Assembly (NCBI RefSeq): GCF_030816725.1
Contig: NZ_JAUSYG010000001.1
Span: 1,612,001 to 1,676,000 of the forward strand
DNA length: 64,000 nt
Direction of reading: 5' to 3'
Origin: Pseudarthrobacter defluvii
GTDB taxonomy: Bacteria > Actinomycetota > Actinomycetes > Actinomycetales > Micrococcaceae
The notes beneath the pieces were generated by a model. That model was given only the letters and a program-made list of their open reading frames with translations, ran no database searches and was not told the DNA's origin. Positions within the stretch are counted from its first letter, which is position 1, and each line of letters starts with the position of its first letter. The position numbers were made by a program, and so were the translations under genes. Below, in pieces: positions 30,844 through 39,157 of this stretch.

Positions 30844-32105
30844 GAAATCAAACGGAACGGAACCAGGTGGTTGTGGAAAAGGATCTGGTCGTGAAGGAGA
30901 AACAGGCCGTGGAGAAGACGCCGAACAAGGACACGGAACGGTTGGCCCGGGCAGCCCTTTCACGGCTGATGGAGCCGCAGGACGCGGCGGGCCTTGCCCT
31001 CGTCCAGGTTGCGGGGGCAGTCGACGCCCTGGGCGTCGCCACCGGGCAGATGGCGGCCGGGCCCCACCTGGAGCGCGAGATCACCGCGCTGTTGGCAGAC
31101 AACGGCGTGTCCAGCAGCTGGGCGGGACTGGCCGCTGCGCTGAAGCGCTGGCAGCCGCGGGTGCCGGACCTGGCGCCCGAGCGCGACCTTGCCACCATGG
31201 CCCGCCTTGGAGGCCGCCTCATTATTCCCGGCGATGAACTGTGGCCGGCCCAGCTCGCGGACCTGGGAATCCAGGAGCCCATCTGCCTTTGGTGGCGGGG
31301 GGAGGAGCAGCCGCTGCCACCCGTGGACAAATGCGTTGCCTTGGTGGGATCCAGGGACAGCACAAGCTACGGAGCAGCGGTGACAGGGGACCTTGCGTAC
31401 TCGCTGGCGCAGCGAGGCTTTACGGTTGTCTCGGGCGGAGCTTACGGGATCGATGCCCACGCGCACCGCGCAGCCCTTGCCGGCGGTACCTCCGCAGTCC
31501 CTACCATCGCCGTCATGGCCGGGGGAGTGGACCGCTTCTATCCATCAGGCAACGATGATCTGCTGCGCTCCGTGGCCAACCAGGGCGCGGTACTGGCCGA
31601 GGTGCCGCCTGGATCGGCGCCGACCCGCTACCGGTTCCTGCAACGGAACCGCCTCATTGCAGCCCTTTCCGCTGTGACCGTAGTGGTGGAGGCGCGCTGG
31701 CGCTCAGGGGCACTCAACACTGCCCACCATGCCGAGACCCTCGGCCGGGCAGTAGGTGCCGTTCCCGGATCGGTCCACAGCGCCAACTCCGCCGGCTGCC
31801 ACCGTCTCCTCCGGGACGGGGGAGCAGTCTGCGTCACGGACGCGGCGGAGGTGGCCGAACTGGCGTCGCCCAGCGGAACAGCCCTGCCCGACCAGCGGTC
31901 TGCGGAAGCTGCAGTACAGGACGGACTGACCCTGGAGGACCTGATCCTGCTGGATGCGCTGCCGCTGCGTTCCACGACCTCCGTGGAGAAGCTCTCCGCC
32001 GTGGCGGGGCTAAGCCAGGAATCGGTGCGGGCAGGGCTGGGCAGGCTGGGCCTGCTGGGACTCGCGTTGTCCGAGCGGGGCGGCTGGAAACGCGGCAAGG
32101 GATGA
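30840..32105 (+). CDS. dprA: DNA-processing protein DprA/Smf
   Basis: DprA binds single-stranded DNA and loads RecA during transformation. The 421-aa protein has a charged N-terminal tail of about 35 residues, a SAM-like region, the Rossmann core (ALVGSRDSTSYG, VVSGGAYGIDAHAHRAAL, NRLIAALS) and a C-terminal winged helix (from about 360). The ATG overlaps the comM stop (ATGA). Whether this organism is naturally competent cannot be told. Confidence 0.94.
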   Translation: MRNQTERNQVVVEKDLVVKEKQAVEKTPNKDTERLARAALSRLMEPQDAAGLALVQVAGAVDALGVATGQMAAGPHLEREITALLADNGVSSSWAGLAAALKRWQPRVPDLAPERDLATMARLGGRLIIPGDELWPAQLADLGIQEPICLWWRGEEQPLPPVDKCVALVGSRDSTSYGAAVTGDLAYSLAQRGFTVVSGGAYGIDAHAHRAALAGGTSAVPTIAVMAGGVDRFYPSGNDDLLRSVANQGAVLAEVPPGSAPTRYRFLQRNRLIAALSAVTVVVEARWRSGALNTAHHAETLGRAVGAVPGSVHSANSAGCHRLLRDGGAVCVTDAAEVAELASPSGTALPDQRSAEAAVQDGLTLEDLILLDALPLRSTTSVEKLSAVAGLSQESVRAGLGRLGLLGLALSERGGWKRGKG

Positions 32106-32151
32106 CCGTGTCGGCCTGCAGTGCAGGCCGTGCAACTGGGACAGTAGGGGA

Positions 32152-33078
32152 GTGGACAATGACGAACTGCCAGTGGAACTCGGCAAGGCCCTGGACGGCT
32201 TTGCCGGGTATTTGTCGGGGGAACGTGGGGTTTCGACCCACACGAGGCGCGCCTACCTGGGCGACCTGCGCAGCCTCCTCTCGCATGCGGCATCGGAAGG
32301 CGTGGCAGGGCTGAAGGACCTTGAACTGGGTACGTTCCGCCGCTGGCTGGGCAGTCAAAGCTCTTCCGGTGCCTCGCGGGCCACCCTTGCCCGCCGGTCT
32401 GCCACGGCCCGGACCTTCACTGCCTGGGCGCTGCGGGAAGAACTCATCGATGCGGATCCTGCGCTGCGGCTGAAGGCTCCCAAACGCGAGGAATCCCTGC
32501 CGGGCGTCCTGCAGGCCTCCCAGTTGACGCGTATCCTGGAGCGGCTCGAAATCTCCGCCGTGGAGGGCGAACCCCTTGCCGTACGGAACCGGGCCATGGT
32601 CGAACTCCTCTACGCCACGGGTATCCGGGTAGGCGAGCTTGCCGGCCTTGATGTCGATGACCTGGATCCAGACCGGCGGACGCTGCGGGTCATCGGCAAG
32701 GGCAACAAGGAACGTACTGTCCCGTTTGGAGTTCCCGCAGCCCTGGCCCTTGACGACTGGCTCCGGCGGGGGCGCCCTGTCCTGGCCAAGGACACCAGCG
32801 GTCCCGCGCTTTTCCTGGGGGCCCGCGGTGGAAGGGTTGACCAGCGCCAGGTGCGCGCCCTCGTCAGCATGCTCTTTGAAGCACTGGGCGACACCTCTGC
32901 GACGGGACCCCACGCGCTCCGGCACTCTGCCGCCACGCATCTGCTTGATGGGGGCGCGGACCTGCGCGCGGTGCAGGAGATCCTGGGCCACAGCAGCCTG
33001 GCGACCACCCAGATCTACACCCACGTCTCGGTTGACCGCCTTCGGAAGAGCTATCAGCAGGCGCATCCAAGGGCCTGA
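32152..33078 (+). CDS. xerC: Tyrosine recombinase XerC
   Basis: XerC with XerD resolves chromosome dimers at dif. The 308-aa protein has the N-terminal SAM-like domain and all catalytic residues: R in ATGIRVGEL, K in GKGNKERTV, HxxR in HALRHSAATHLL, H in LGHSSLATTQ, and the nucleophile Y in QIYTHVSVDRL. It starts at GTG behind TAGGGGA. Place and length fit housekeeping XerC rather than a phage integrase; no attachment site or mobile genes are nearby. Confidence 0.93.
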   Translation: MDNDELPVELGKALDGFAGYLSGERGVSTHTRRAYLGDLRSLLSHAASEGVAGLKDLELGTFRRWLGSQSSSGASRATLARRSATARTFTAWALREELIDADPALRLKAPKREESLPGVLQASQLTRILERLEISAVEGEPLAVRNRAMVELLYATGIRVGELAGLDVDDLDPDRRTLRVIGKGNKERTVPFGVPAALALDDWLRRGRPVLAKDTSGPALFLGARGGRVDQRQVRALVSMLFEALGDTSATGPHALRHSAATHLLDGGADLRAVQEILGHSSLATTQIYTHVSVDRLRKSYQQAHPRA

Positions 33079-33097
33079 CCCGGTGTGGCTAATCGCA

Positions 33098-33127
33098 CTG
33101 GCGTAATTCTGCGGGGTACGGCACAAT
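33098..33127 (+). promoter_or_regulatory. Putative promoter of the DUF3145 gene
   Basis: CTGGCG at 33098-33103, an 18-base spacer and CACAAT at 33122-33127, followed by a leader of about 185 bases. It resembles the rplS and rpsP promoter candidates. Confidence 0.5.
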
Positions 33128-33319
33128 AAGAGTCACGTCCGGCAACTTTCAAGTGTCGCTTGAAGCTCCCTGAGCTTTGTGCGGCGCGGCAAGTCCGGAC
33201 TCAGCTTTATGTGATACATCTGAATACGCGCAGGGAACCACCGCCGCAGAGCAGGGCACGGCAGTTCCATCCAGGCAGAGGTCGTTGGGGAAGACGTACC
33301 TATAGCTATGGAGGATGGA

Positions 33320-33823
33320 ATGTCTGTTGCAATGACCCGCGGTGTGCTGTTCGTTCACTCGGCCCCTACGGCGCTGTGCCCCCACGTTGAGTGGGCGGTT
33401 GGCGCTGTGGTGGACAAGCGGACGGACCTTGAGTGGACCCCGCAGCCTGCCGCGCCCGGCATGTTCCGGGCCGAGTTGTCCTGGACCGGTACCCCCGGCA
33501 CGGGAGCCAAACTGGCGTCCTGCCTCCGTGGCTGGGCGCATCTTCGGTATGAGGTGACTGAGGAGCCCAGCCAGGGCGTGGACGGCGGCCGCTGGTCCCA
33601 TACCCCCGAGCTGGGGATCTTCCATGCGGTCACCGACGTGCACGGCAACATCATGGTGTCCGAGGACCGCATTCGGTACGCCTACGAGTCCGGTGCCGGT
33701 GACCCCTCCGCCGTCTACCACGAACTGTCCCTTGCCCTGGGCGAAGCCTGGGACGAAGAACTCGAGCCGTTCCGGCACGCAGCGGAAGGCGCTCCCGTCC
33801 GCTGGCTCCACCAGGTGGGCTGA
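33320..33823 (+). CDS. DUF3145 family protein
   Basis: A 167-aa protein of an actinobacterial family of unknown function, usually next to the fab genes. It begins MSVAMTRGVLFVHSAP and has GWAHLRYEVTEEPS and SEDRIRYAYE. No membrane segment or signal peptide. I chose ATG at 33320 behind GGAGGA; an ATG at 33308 overlaps that ribosome site. It is convergent with fabF across a strong terminator. Confidence 0.9.
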   Translation: MSVAMTRGVLFVHSAPTALCPHVEWAVGAVVDKRTDLEWTPQPAAPGMFRAELSWTGTPGTGAKLASCLRGWAHLRYEVTEEPSQGVDGGRWSHTPELGIFHAVTDVHGNIMVSEDRIRYAYESGAGDPSAVYHELSLALGEAWDEELEPFRHAAEGAPVRWLHQVG

Positions 33824-33873
33824 CCGCCGTCGTACGTTCCTGCAACGCAACCCAGTAATACCCCCATAGCACG

Positions 33874-33905
33874 AAGGAGGCCCCGCCAGCCGGCGGGGCC
33901 TCCTT
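33874..33905. terminator. Terminator between convergent DUF3145 gene and fabF
   Basis: A perfect 14-base stem, 33874-33887 with 33892-33905, loop AGCC, ends in TCCTTTTGTA on the plus strand. It may serve both genes, but the T tract favours the plus-strand transcript. Confidence 0.88.
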
Positions 33906-33933
33906 TTGTATCAGGGACAGGTACCTGCAGCGG

Positions 33934-35169
33934 CTAGACGCTGCGAATGGCCACCACGGCGTTGTGGCCGCCGAAACCGAATGAGTTGCTCAGCGCCACG
34001 ATGTTTCCCGCGGGCAGGTCGCGGGCGGAGGTGACAACGTCCAGCGGAATCTCCGGGTCCTGGTTTTCGAGGTTGATGGTGACCGGCGCCTTGCGTTCGT
34101 GGACGGCCAGGACCGTGAGGACAGCCTCCACGGCACCGGAAGCGCCCAGGAGGTGGCCCATCTGCGACTTGGTGGCGGAGACGGCCACATTGTCCACGTG
34201 CGTGCCAAGGGCGGCACGCAGTGCGGTGTACTCGGGCTTGTCCCCGACCGGAGTGGAGGTGGCGTGCGCGTTGACGTGCACCACGTCTTCAGGGTGGATC
34301 CGCCCGTCAAACATGGCAGCCTTCAGCGCACGGGTTGCTCCGAGCCCTTGCGGGTCCGGGGCGGTGATGTGGTAGGCGTCCGCGGTGACCGAGGTTCCGG
34401 CGAGTTCGCCGTAGATGCGGGCACCGCGGGCCAGGGCGTGCTCCTCAGCTTCGAGGACCAGGGCACCGGCGCCTTCACCCATGACAAAGCCATCACGTCC
34501 GGTGTCGTACGGGCGGGAGGCCCCCTGGGGGTCGTCGTTCCGGCGGGACAATGCCTGCATGGAGGCGAAGGCTGCCAGCGGCATGGGGTGGATGGCCGCT
34601 TCGGCCCCACCGCACATCACTACGTCTGCCTTGCCGGAGCGGATGAGTTCCAGGCCAAGATGCATGGCTTCGGTGCCGGAGGCGCAGGCAGAGACGGGGG
34701 TGTGGGCGCCGGCACGGGCGCCAAGGTCCAGGCTGACGGCCGCGGCCACACCGTTGGGCATCAGCATGGGAACAGTCATGGGCAGGACCCGGCGCGGGCC
34801 CTTTTCCTTCAGGGTGTCCCAGGCGTCCAGCAGGGTCCAGACACCACCAATGCCGGTGGCAAAGGCGACAGCAAGCCGGTCCTGGTCGAATTCGGTGATA
34901 CCGGAATCAGCCCACGCCTCGCGGGCAGCGATGACCCCGAACTGGGTGGAGGGGTCCATCCGCTTGGCCTCTACACGGCTGAGCACGTCAAGGGCAGGCG
35001 TGCTGCACCGGGCGGCGAAGTGGACGGGGAGTTCGTACTTGGCTACCCAGTCGTCCTCCAGGGTGCGGGCACCGGAGACCCCTTTGAGGGCGTTGTTCCA
35101 CATGGTGGGTACATCGCCGCCGATGGGCGTGGTGGCACCCAGACCGGTAATGACTACTTTGCGTGTCAT
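33934..35169 (-). CDS. fabF: Beta-ketoacyl-ACP synthase II FabF
   Basis: FabF elongates acyl-ACP with malonyl-ACP in FAS II. The 411-aa protein starts MTRKVVITGLGATTPIGG and has the Cys-His-His triad: C in VSACASGTEAM, H in NAHATSTPVGD and H in KSQMGHLLGASG. It is the last gene of the fabD-fabH-acpP-fabF operon, separated from acpP by 175 bases with a hairpin. Confidence 0.96.
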   Translation of the reverse strand: MTRKVVITGLGATTPIGGDVPTMWNNALKGVSGARTLEDDWVAKYELPVHFAARCSTPALDVLSRVEAKRMDPSTQFGVIAAREAWADSGITEFDQDRLAVAFATGIGGVWTLLDAWDTLKEKGPRRVLPMTVPMLMPNGVAAAVSLDLGARAGAHTPVSACASGTEAMHLGLELIRSGKADVVMCGGAEAAIHPMPLAAFASMQALSRRNDDPQGASRPYDTGRDGFVMGEGAGALVLEAEEHALARGARIYGELAGTSVTADAYHITAPDPQGLGATRALKAAMFDGRIHPEDVVHVNAHATSTPVGDKPEYTALRAALGTHVDNVAVSATKSQMGHLLGASGAVEAVLTVLAVHERKAPVTINLENQDPEIPLDVVTSARDLPAGNIVALSNSFGFGGHNAVVAIRSV

Positions 35170-35277
35170 GGGATCACTCTTTCGTCGGTGGGGAATCCGC
35201 CTGCGTAGATCGCAGGGTCCCGCACGTATTGATGTTCGGCCAGTCCCGTTGCGGGTTCTGTGCCGGGTAAATGCGGC

Positions 35278-35312
35278 GGGCTGCCGGTCCGGTCAATCCG
35301 GACCGGCAGCCC
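35278..35312 (-). terminator. Hairpin between acpP and fabF
   Basis: A perfect 15-base stem, 35278-35292 with 35298-35312, and a 5-base loop, 32 bases after the acpP stop. No long T tract follows, so partial termination or 3'-end protection of the acpP message is more likely than a full stop. Confidence 0.7.
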
Positions 35313-35344
35313 TGCCATGCCGTGAGACGGCGAAAAGCCCGTGA

Positions 35345-35590
35345 CTAGGCCTGTGCTCCGGCGATGAAGCTGACGGCGTCGCCAACAGTCTTGAGGTTCT
35401 TGACCTCTTCGTCCGGGATGCGGACGCCGAACTTTTCCTCGGCGTTCACCACGATGGTCATCATGGAAATGGAGTCGATGTCCAGGTCCTCGGTGAAGGA
35501 CTTGTCCAGCTCGACGGCCTCCGGGGCCAGGCCGGTTTCCTCGTTGACGATTTCAGCCAAGCCGGCCAGGATCTCTTCGTTGCTAGCCAT
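35345..35590 (-). CDS. acpP: Acyl carrier protein AcpP
   Basis: The 81-aa acidic protein carries growing acyl chains on phosphopantetheine. The attachment serine is in DLDIDSISMM; the family usually has DSL, here DSI. AAAAGGAG precedes the ATG. It lies between fabH and fabF, the standard actinobacterial order. Confidence 0.97.
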   Translation of the reverse strand: MASNEEILAGLAEIVNEETGLAPEAVELDKSFTEDLDIDSISMMTIVVNAEEKFGVRIPDEEVKNLKTVGDAVSFIAGAQA

Positions 35591-35667
35591 TGGTGGCTCC
35601 TTTTCTTGTATTGCCGGCAGGGACTGCCGGAAACGGTCCGGGCCGCGGTTGCGACCCTTGGGCGTAT

Positions 35668-36729
35668 CTAGGGAAGGACAACTACCTGTGCGCCGAAGAC
35701 CAGCCCCGCGCCGAAACCGATCTGCAGGGCCAGCCCGCCGCTCAGTCCGGGGTTCTCCTGCAGGAGCCGGTGCGTTGCCAGCGGGATGGACGCGGCGGAC
35801 GTGTTTCCGGCCTCGGCGATGTCCCGTGCCACTGTAACCGTCTCGGGCAGCTTCAGCTTCTTCACCATCTCATCGATGATGCGCATGTTGGCCTGGTGGG
35901 GGATGAAAGCCACGAGGTCCTCAGCGGCGATCCCGGCGGCATCGAGTGCCTGCTGGGCCACCTTGGCCATTTCCCACACCGCCCAGCGGAATACCGTCTG
36001 GCCGTCCTGCCGGAGGGTGGGATACAGCTCCTGCGCCTCTTCGAGGAGCGCAAGGTCGCCCGTGGAGTCGGACTGGCGGGCGGCGAGGCCCAGGTCGCGG
36101 ACGTCCAGCAGGGAACGGGTCATGCCAATGGCATTCCACTTGCTGCCGTCCGAGCCCCACACGGACGGGGCGATGCCGGGGGTGTCGGAGGGGCCGATAA
36201 CAACAGCGCCGGCACCATCGCCCAGGAGGAAGGAAATGGTGCGTTCGCGGTTGTCGATGACGTCGGACAGCTTCTCGGCACCGACTACAAGGACGTACTT
36301 GGCGGCGCCGGAACGGACCAGGGCGTCGGCCTGGGCGATGCCGTAGCAGTAGCCGGCACAGGCGGCGGAGATGTCGAATGCAGGAGCCGGAGTGGCGCCG
36401 ATCCGGTCAGCCAGGCTGGCTGCAGCGGACGGCGTGGCGTAAGGGTGGGTCACGGTGGAGACGATCACTGCACCGAGATCCGAGCCCTCAATGCCTGCCT
36501 TCGCCATGGCTTCGCGTGCCGCGCCCTCAGCCATGTCGATCACGCTGACGTCTGCAGCAGCGCGGTGGCGGGTGACGATGCCGGTGCGCTGGCGGATCCA
36601 CTCATCCGAGGAATCAATCCACTGGCACACGTCCTCATTGGTGACGATGACGTCCGGCCGGTAAGCACCGAGGCCCACGATCCGGGTGTGCTCCTGGATG
36701 GGAGCCTGCTTCAGCGTGGGAACGCTCAT
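35668..36729 (-). CDS. fabH: Beta-ketoacyl-ACP synthase III FabH
   Basis: FabH starts fatty acid synthesis by condensing acyl-CoA with malonyl-ACP; in actinobacteria it accepts branched starters. The 353-aa protein has the triad C in DISAACAGYCYG, H in FIPHQANMRI and N in AGNTSAAS. I chose the ATG at 36729, which overlaps the fabD stop (ATGA); the longer frame shadows fabD. The first 15 residues precede the conserved start RIVGLGAYRP. Confidence 0.96.
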   Translation of the reverse strand: MSVPTLKQAPIQEHTRIVGLGAYRPDVIVTNEDVCQWIDSSDEWIRQRTGIVTRHRAAADVSVIDMAEGAAREAMAKAGIEGSDLGAVIVSTVTHPYATPSAAASLADRIGATPAPAFDISAACAGYCYGIAQADALVRSGAAKYVLVVGAEKLSDVIDNRERTISFLLGDGAGAVVIGPSDTPGIAPSVWGSDGSKWNAIGMTRSLLDVRDLGLAARQSDSTGDLALLEEAQELYPTLRQDGQTVFRWAVWEMAKVAQQALDAAGIAAEDLVAFIPHQANMRIIDEMVKKLKLPETVTVARDIAEAGNTSAASIPLATHRLLQENPGLSGGLALQIGFGAGLVFGAQVVVLP

Positions 36730-37655
36730 GCGTTGCCCTCCAGTTCTGCGAAGAGCGCCAGGGCGGCGGAAAGGTCGTCGGGGGTCTTGACGGCAACGGT
36801 TTTGACGCCGGGCATGCCGCGCTTCGCCAGCCCGGCCAAAGTGCCGGCGGGAGCCAGTTCGATCAGCCCGGTGACGCCGCGCTTCACCATGGTTTCCATG
36901 CACAGGTCCCAGCGGACCGGTCGGGACACCTGGGCTATCAGGCTTTCGACGGCGGCGCCTCCGTCGGTGACTTCGCCGCCGTCGTAATTCGACAGCAGGG
37001 GCACCTTGGGCGCCACCGGGTTCAGCTGCGGCTCCAGCGCCTTCAGCGCGCTGGCTGCAGGCGCCATGTGGCTGGTGTGGAAGGCGCCGGCGACCTTGAG
37101 CGGAATGACCCGCGCCTTGGCGGGCGGGTTGTCAGCCAGTGCCTTGAGCTGTTCAAAAGTTCCGGCGGCAACCGTTTGGCCGGCGCCGTTGACATTGGCC
37201 GGTGCGGCGCCGGATGCCTCAATCGCTGCAAGCACCTCGGCGGGGTCCCCGCCAACCACGGCGCTCATCCCGGTAGGGGTGACGGCGGCCGCGGCGGCCA
37301 TGCTGTTGGCGCGTTCGCGGACGAACGTCATGGCTTCCTGCTCCGTCAGCACCCCCGCGAGGGCAGCTGCGGTAATCTCGCCCACGGAGTGGCCGGCCAG
37401 GACCACGGGGAGGGAGCTGAGCTCCACATCAAAGAGGGAGGCGGCGGTGACCAGGCCGGCGGCAACGATCAGGGGCTGCGCCACGGCAGTGTCCTTGATG
37501 GTTTCCTCATCGGAGGTGGTCCCGTGGGCTATCAGGTCGATGCCTGCGATGTCACTCAAGGAGGCCAGCTGGCCTGCCACCGAGGGTAGTTCCAGCCAAG
37601 GGGCCAGAAAACCCGGGGTCTGCGAGCCCTGTCCAGGGCAGACTATTGCAAGCAC
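36726..37655 (-). CDS. fabD: Malonyl-CoA:ACP transacylase FabD
   Basis: FabD loads malonate onto ACP. The 309-aa protein starts at GTG (MLAIVCPGQGSQTPGF), has the nucleophile serine in AGHSVGEITA and the histidine in AFHTSHM. It is the first gene of the FAS II operon. The 88-base gap to the upstream PucR-type regulator contains the promoter and a palindrome that may be its operator. Confidence 0.96.
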   Translation of the reverse strand: MLAIVCPGQGSQTPGFLAPWLELPSVAGQLASLSDIAGIDLIAHGTTSDEETIKDTAVAQPLIVAAGLVTAASLFDVELSSLPVVLAGHSVGEITAAALAGVLTEQEAMTFVRERANSMAAAAAVTPTGMSAVVGGDPAEVLAAIEASGAAPANVNGAGQTVAAGTFEQLKALADNPPAKARVIPLKVAGAFHTSHMAPAASALKALEPQLNPVAPKVPLLSNYDGGEVTDGGAAVESLIAQVSRPVRWDLCMETMVKRGVTGLIELAPAGTLAGLAKRGMPGVKTVAVKTPDDLSAALALFAELEGNA

Positions 37656-37722
37656 GTAACCAGCTTTCCAAATTACTGTGTGATCCAGCGGTGTTTCTCC
37701 GCACCAAGCTCACGGGGTCAGG

Positions 37723-37739
37723 TTGTAGGAAGTCTACAA
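37723..37739. promoter_or_regulatory. Inverted repeat TTGTAG-N5-CTACAA upstream of fabD
   Basis: Two perfect 6-base arms 5 bases apart, 68-84 bases before the fabD start and just after the regulator stop. It is a candidate binding site for the neighbouring FasR-like protein. Confidence 0.5.
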
Positions 37740-37743
37740 TGCC

Positions 37744-38988
37744 TCAGGCCTGGTTCCGGGAAGCCTGCCGCTCCGTGGCGGCCTTGGGTGGAGCCGAAAG
37801 ACGCCCCACCACCAGTGCCGCCTGGAGTACGAATGCCTCCCGCGGCAGCAGCGGGTCCCAGCCCGTGACGTCGCAGACCCGCTTCAGGCGGTACCGGACG
37901 GTGTTGGCGTGGACGAAGAGTTCCCGTGCCGTGGCCTCCAGCGAGTGGCCCAGTTCCAGGTAGGTTCCCAGCGTCTCCACCAGGCCGTTGGAAGCCGCCA
38001 GGAGGGGCCGGTAGATGTTCTTCACCAGGGAGCGGCGGGCGGCGTCGTCCCCGGAGATGACCCGCTCCGGCAGCAGGTCATCCGCGGCTACGGGACGGGG
38101 CGCGGAGGGCCAGGCGCGTGCAGCCGTGAGCCCGGCAAACGCCGATTGCGCGGAGCCGCTGGCCTCCAGCAGTGAGCTGGCCTCGGGTCCGTAAACCACA
38201 GGCCCGGGGGCGAACATATCGCTGAGCTTCACGTATGCAGTTTCGCGGTCCTGGACTCCGCCGAGGATGAGGATCAGCCGGTCGCCCTGGATTCCCACCA
38301 GCGCGTCCTCGGCATACCGTCCGGCCATCCGCCGCAGCTCGCTGACATAGCTGGCGCTGGGTTCTGACGGCGAATTGCCCACCATGACGGTGAACCGCTC
38401 CTGGGCCTTCCAGCCCAGCGCTGCAATCCGGGAGCGCAGGGCGTCCGTGTTCTCGCCGCGAAGGATCGCATCCACGATCAGGGCTTCCAACCGGGTGTCC
38501 CAGGAGCCGCGGGACTCCGCGGCCCTGGCATAGACGTCAGCCGCCGCAAAGGCGACTTCCCGCGAATACCTCAGGACGGCCTCCCGCAAGGCTGGCTGGT
38601 CGGCCTCGGGGGCGATGACCGGCACCTGGTCCTCCACCACTTCCACCACGATCCTGATCAGCTGCAGCGCCTTTTGCAGGCTGATTGAACGGGTCAGTTC
38701 CGTGGGGGCGGTCCCGAAAACGTCGGTAAGGATCCACGACGGTGAGCTGGGCCGCTCGTACCAGGTGACAAAAGCCGCGATCCCATTCTGCGCCACCATG
38801 CCCAGTGCAGAGCGCTCATCGGCGCTAAGCCGGCTGTACCAGGGCAGCGACTGCTCGAGCTTGCGCATGGTTGTAGTGGAAAGTTGTCCCACGCTGGCAC
38901 GGAGCTGCTTGAGGGTTTCGGACTTCTCCGGGGTGACCTTCGGCGGGGACGGTTTCCGCTTCGGGGACGTACTGGCTGCTGCTGGCAT
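37744..38988 (-). CDS. fasR: PucR-family transcriptional regulator, FasR-like
   Basis: In Streptomyces the PucR-type regulator FasR, encoded just upstream of fabD, activates the fabD-fabH-acpP-fabF operon. This 414-aa protein has the same place. Its C-terminus carries the PucR helix-turn-helix (LEATARELFVHANTVRYRL, near 350-380), preceded by a GGDEF-like central region (ALGWKAQERFTVMVG, GIQGDRLILILGG). I chose the ATG at 38988 (MPAAASTSPKRK), since the frame further up has no conserved start; the ribosome site is weak. The FasR assignment rests on family plus context. Confidence 0.88.
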   Translation of the reverse strand: MPAAASTSPKRKPSPPKVTPEKSETLKQLRASVGQLSTTTMRKLEQSLPWYSRLSADERSALGMVAQNGIAAFVTWYERPSSPSWILTDVFGTAPTELTRSISLQKALQLIRIVVEVVEDQVPVIAPEADQPALREAVLRYSREVAFAAADVYARAAESRGSWDTRLEALIVDAILRGENTDALRSRIAALGWKAQERFTVMVGNSPSEPSASYVSELRRMAGRYAEDALVGIQGDRLILILGGVQDRETAYVKLSDMFAPGPVVYGPEASSLLEASGSAQSAFAGLTAARAWPSAPRPVAADDLLPERVISGDDAARRSLVKNIYRPLLAASNGLVETLGTYLELGHSLEATARELFVHANTVRYRLKRVCDVTGWDPLLPREAFVLQAALVVGRLSAPPKAATERQASRNQA

Positions 38989-39086
38989 TCTTTGAGCATA
39001 CGGCCACCGCCGCGCAAGCTCCATTTGTGCGAAGGCTACAATCCGCCTTGCCCTGCGTCACAGTCTCCCCGGAGGTTGTGCAACGA

Positions 39087-39127
39087 ACGACGGCGGCCCT
39101 CACCTTGTGGGTGAAGGCCGCCGTCGT
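39087..39127 (-). terminator. Terminator after aceE
   Basis: Arms 39087-39104 and 39110-39127 pair over 18 bases with one mismatch, 31 bases beyond the aceE stop on the minus strand. Confidence 0.8.
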
Positions 39128-39157
39128 GGCTGGCTGGTTCCGCTGCGAAGGCGAAGG

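Noticed and set aside
32152..33078. Phage or island integrase
   Set aside because: The tyrosine recombinase has the length, context and motifs of housekeeping XerC and no mobile genes or attachment repeats adjoin it.
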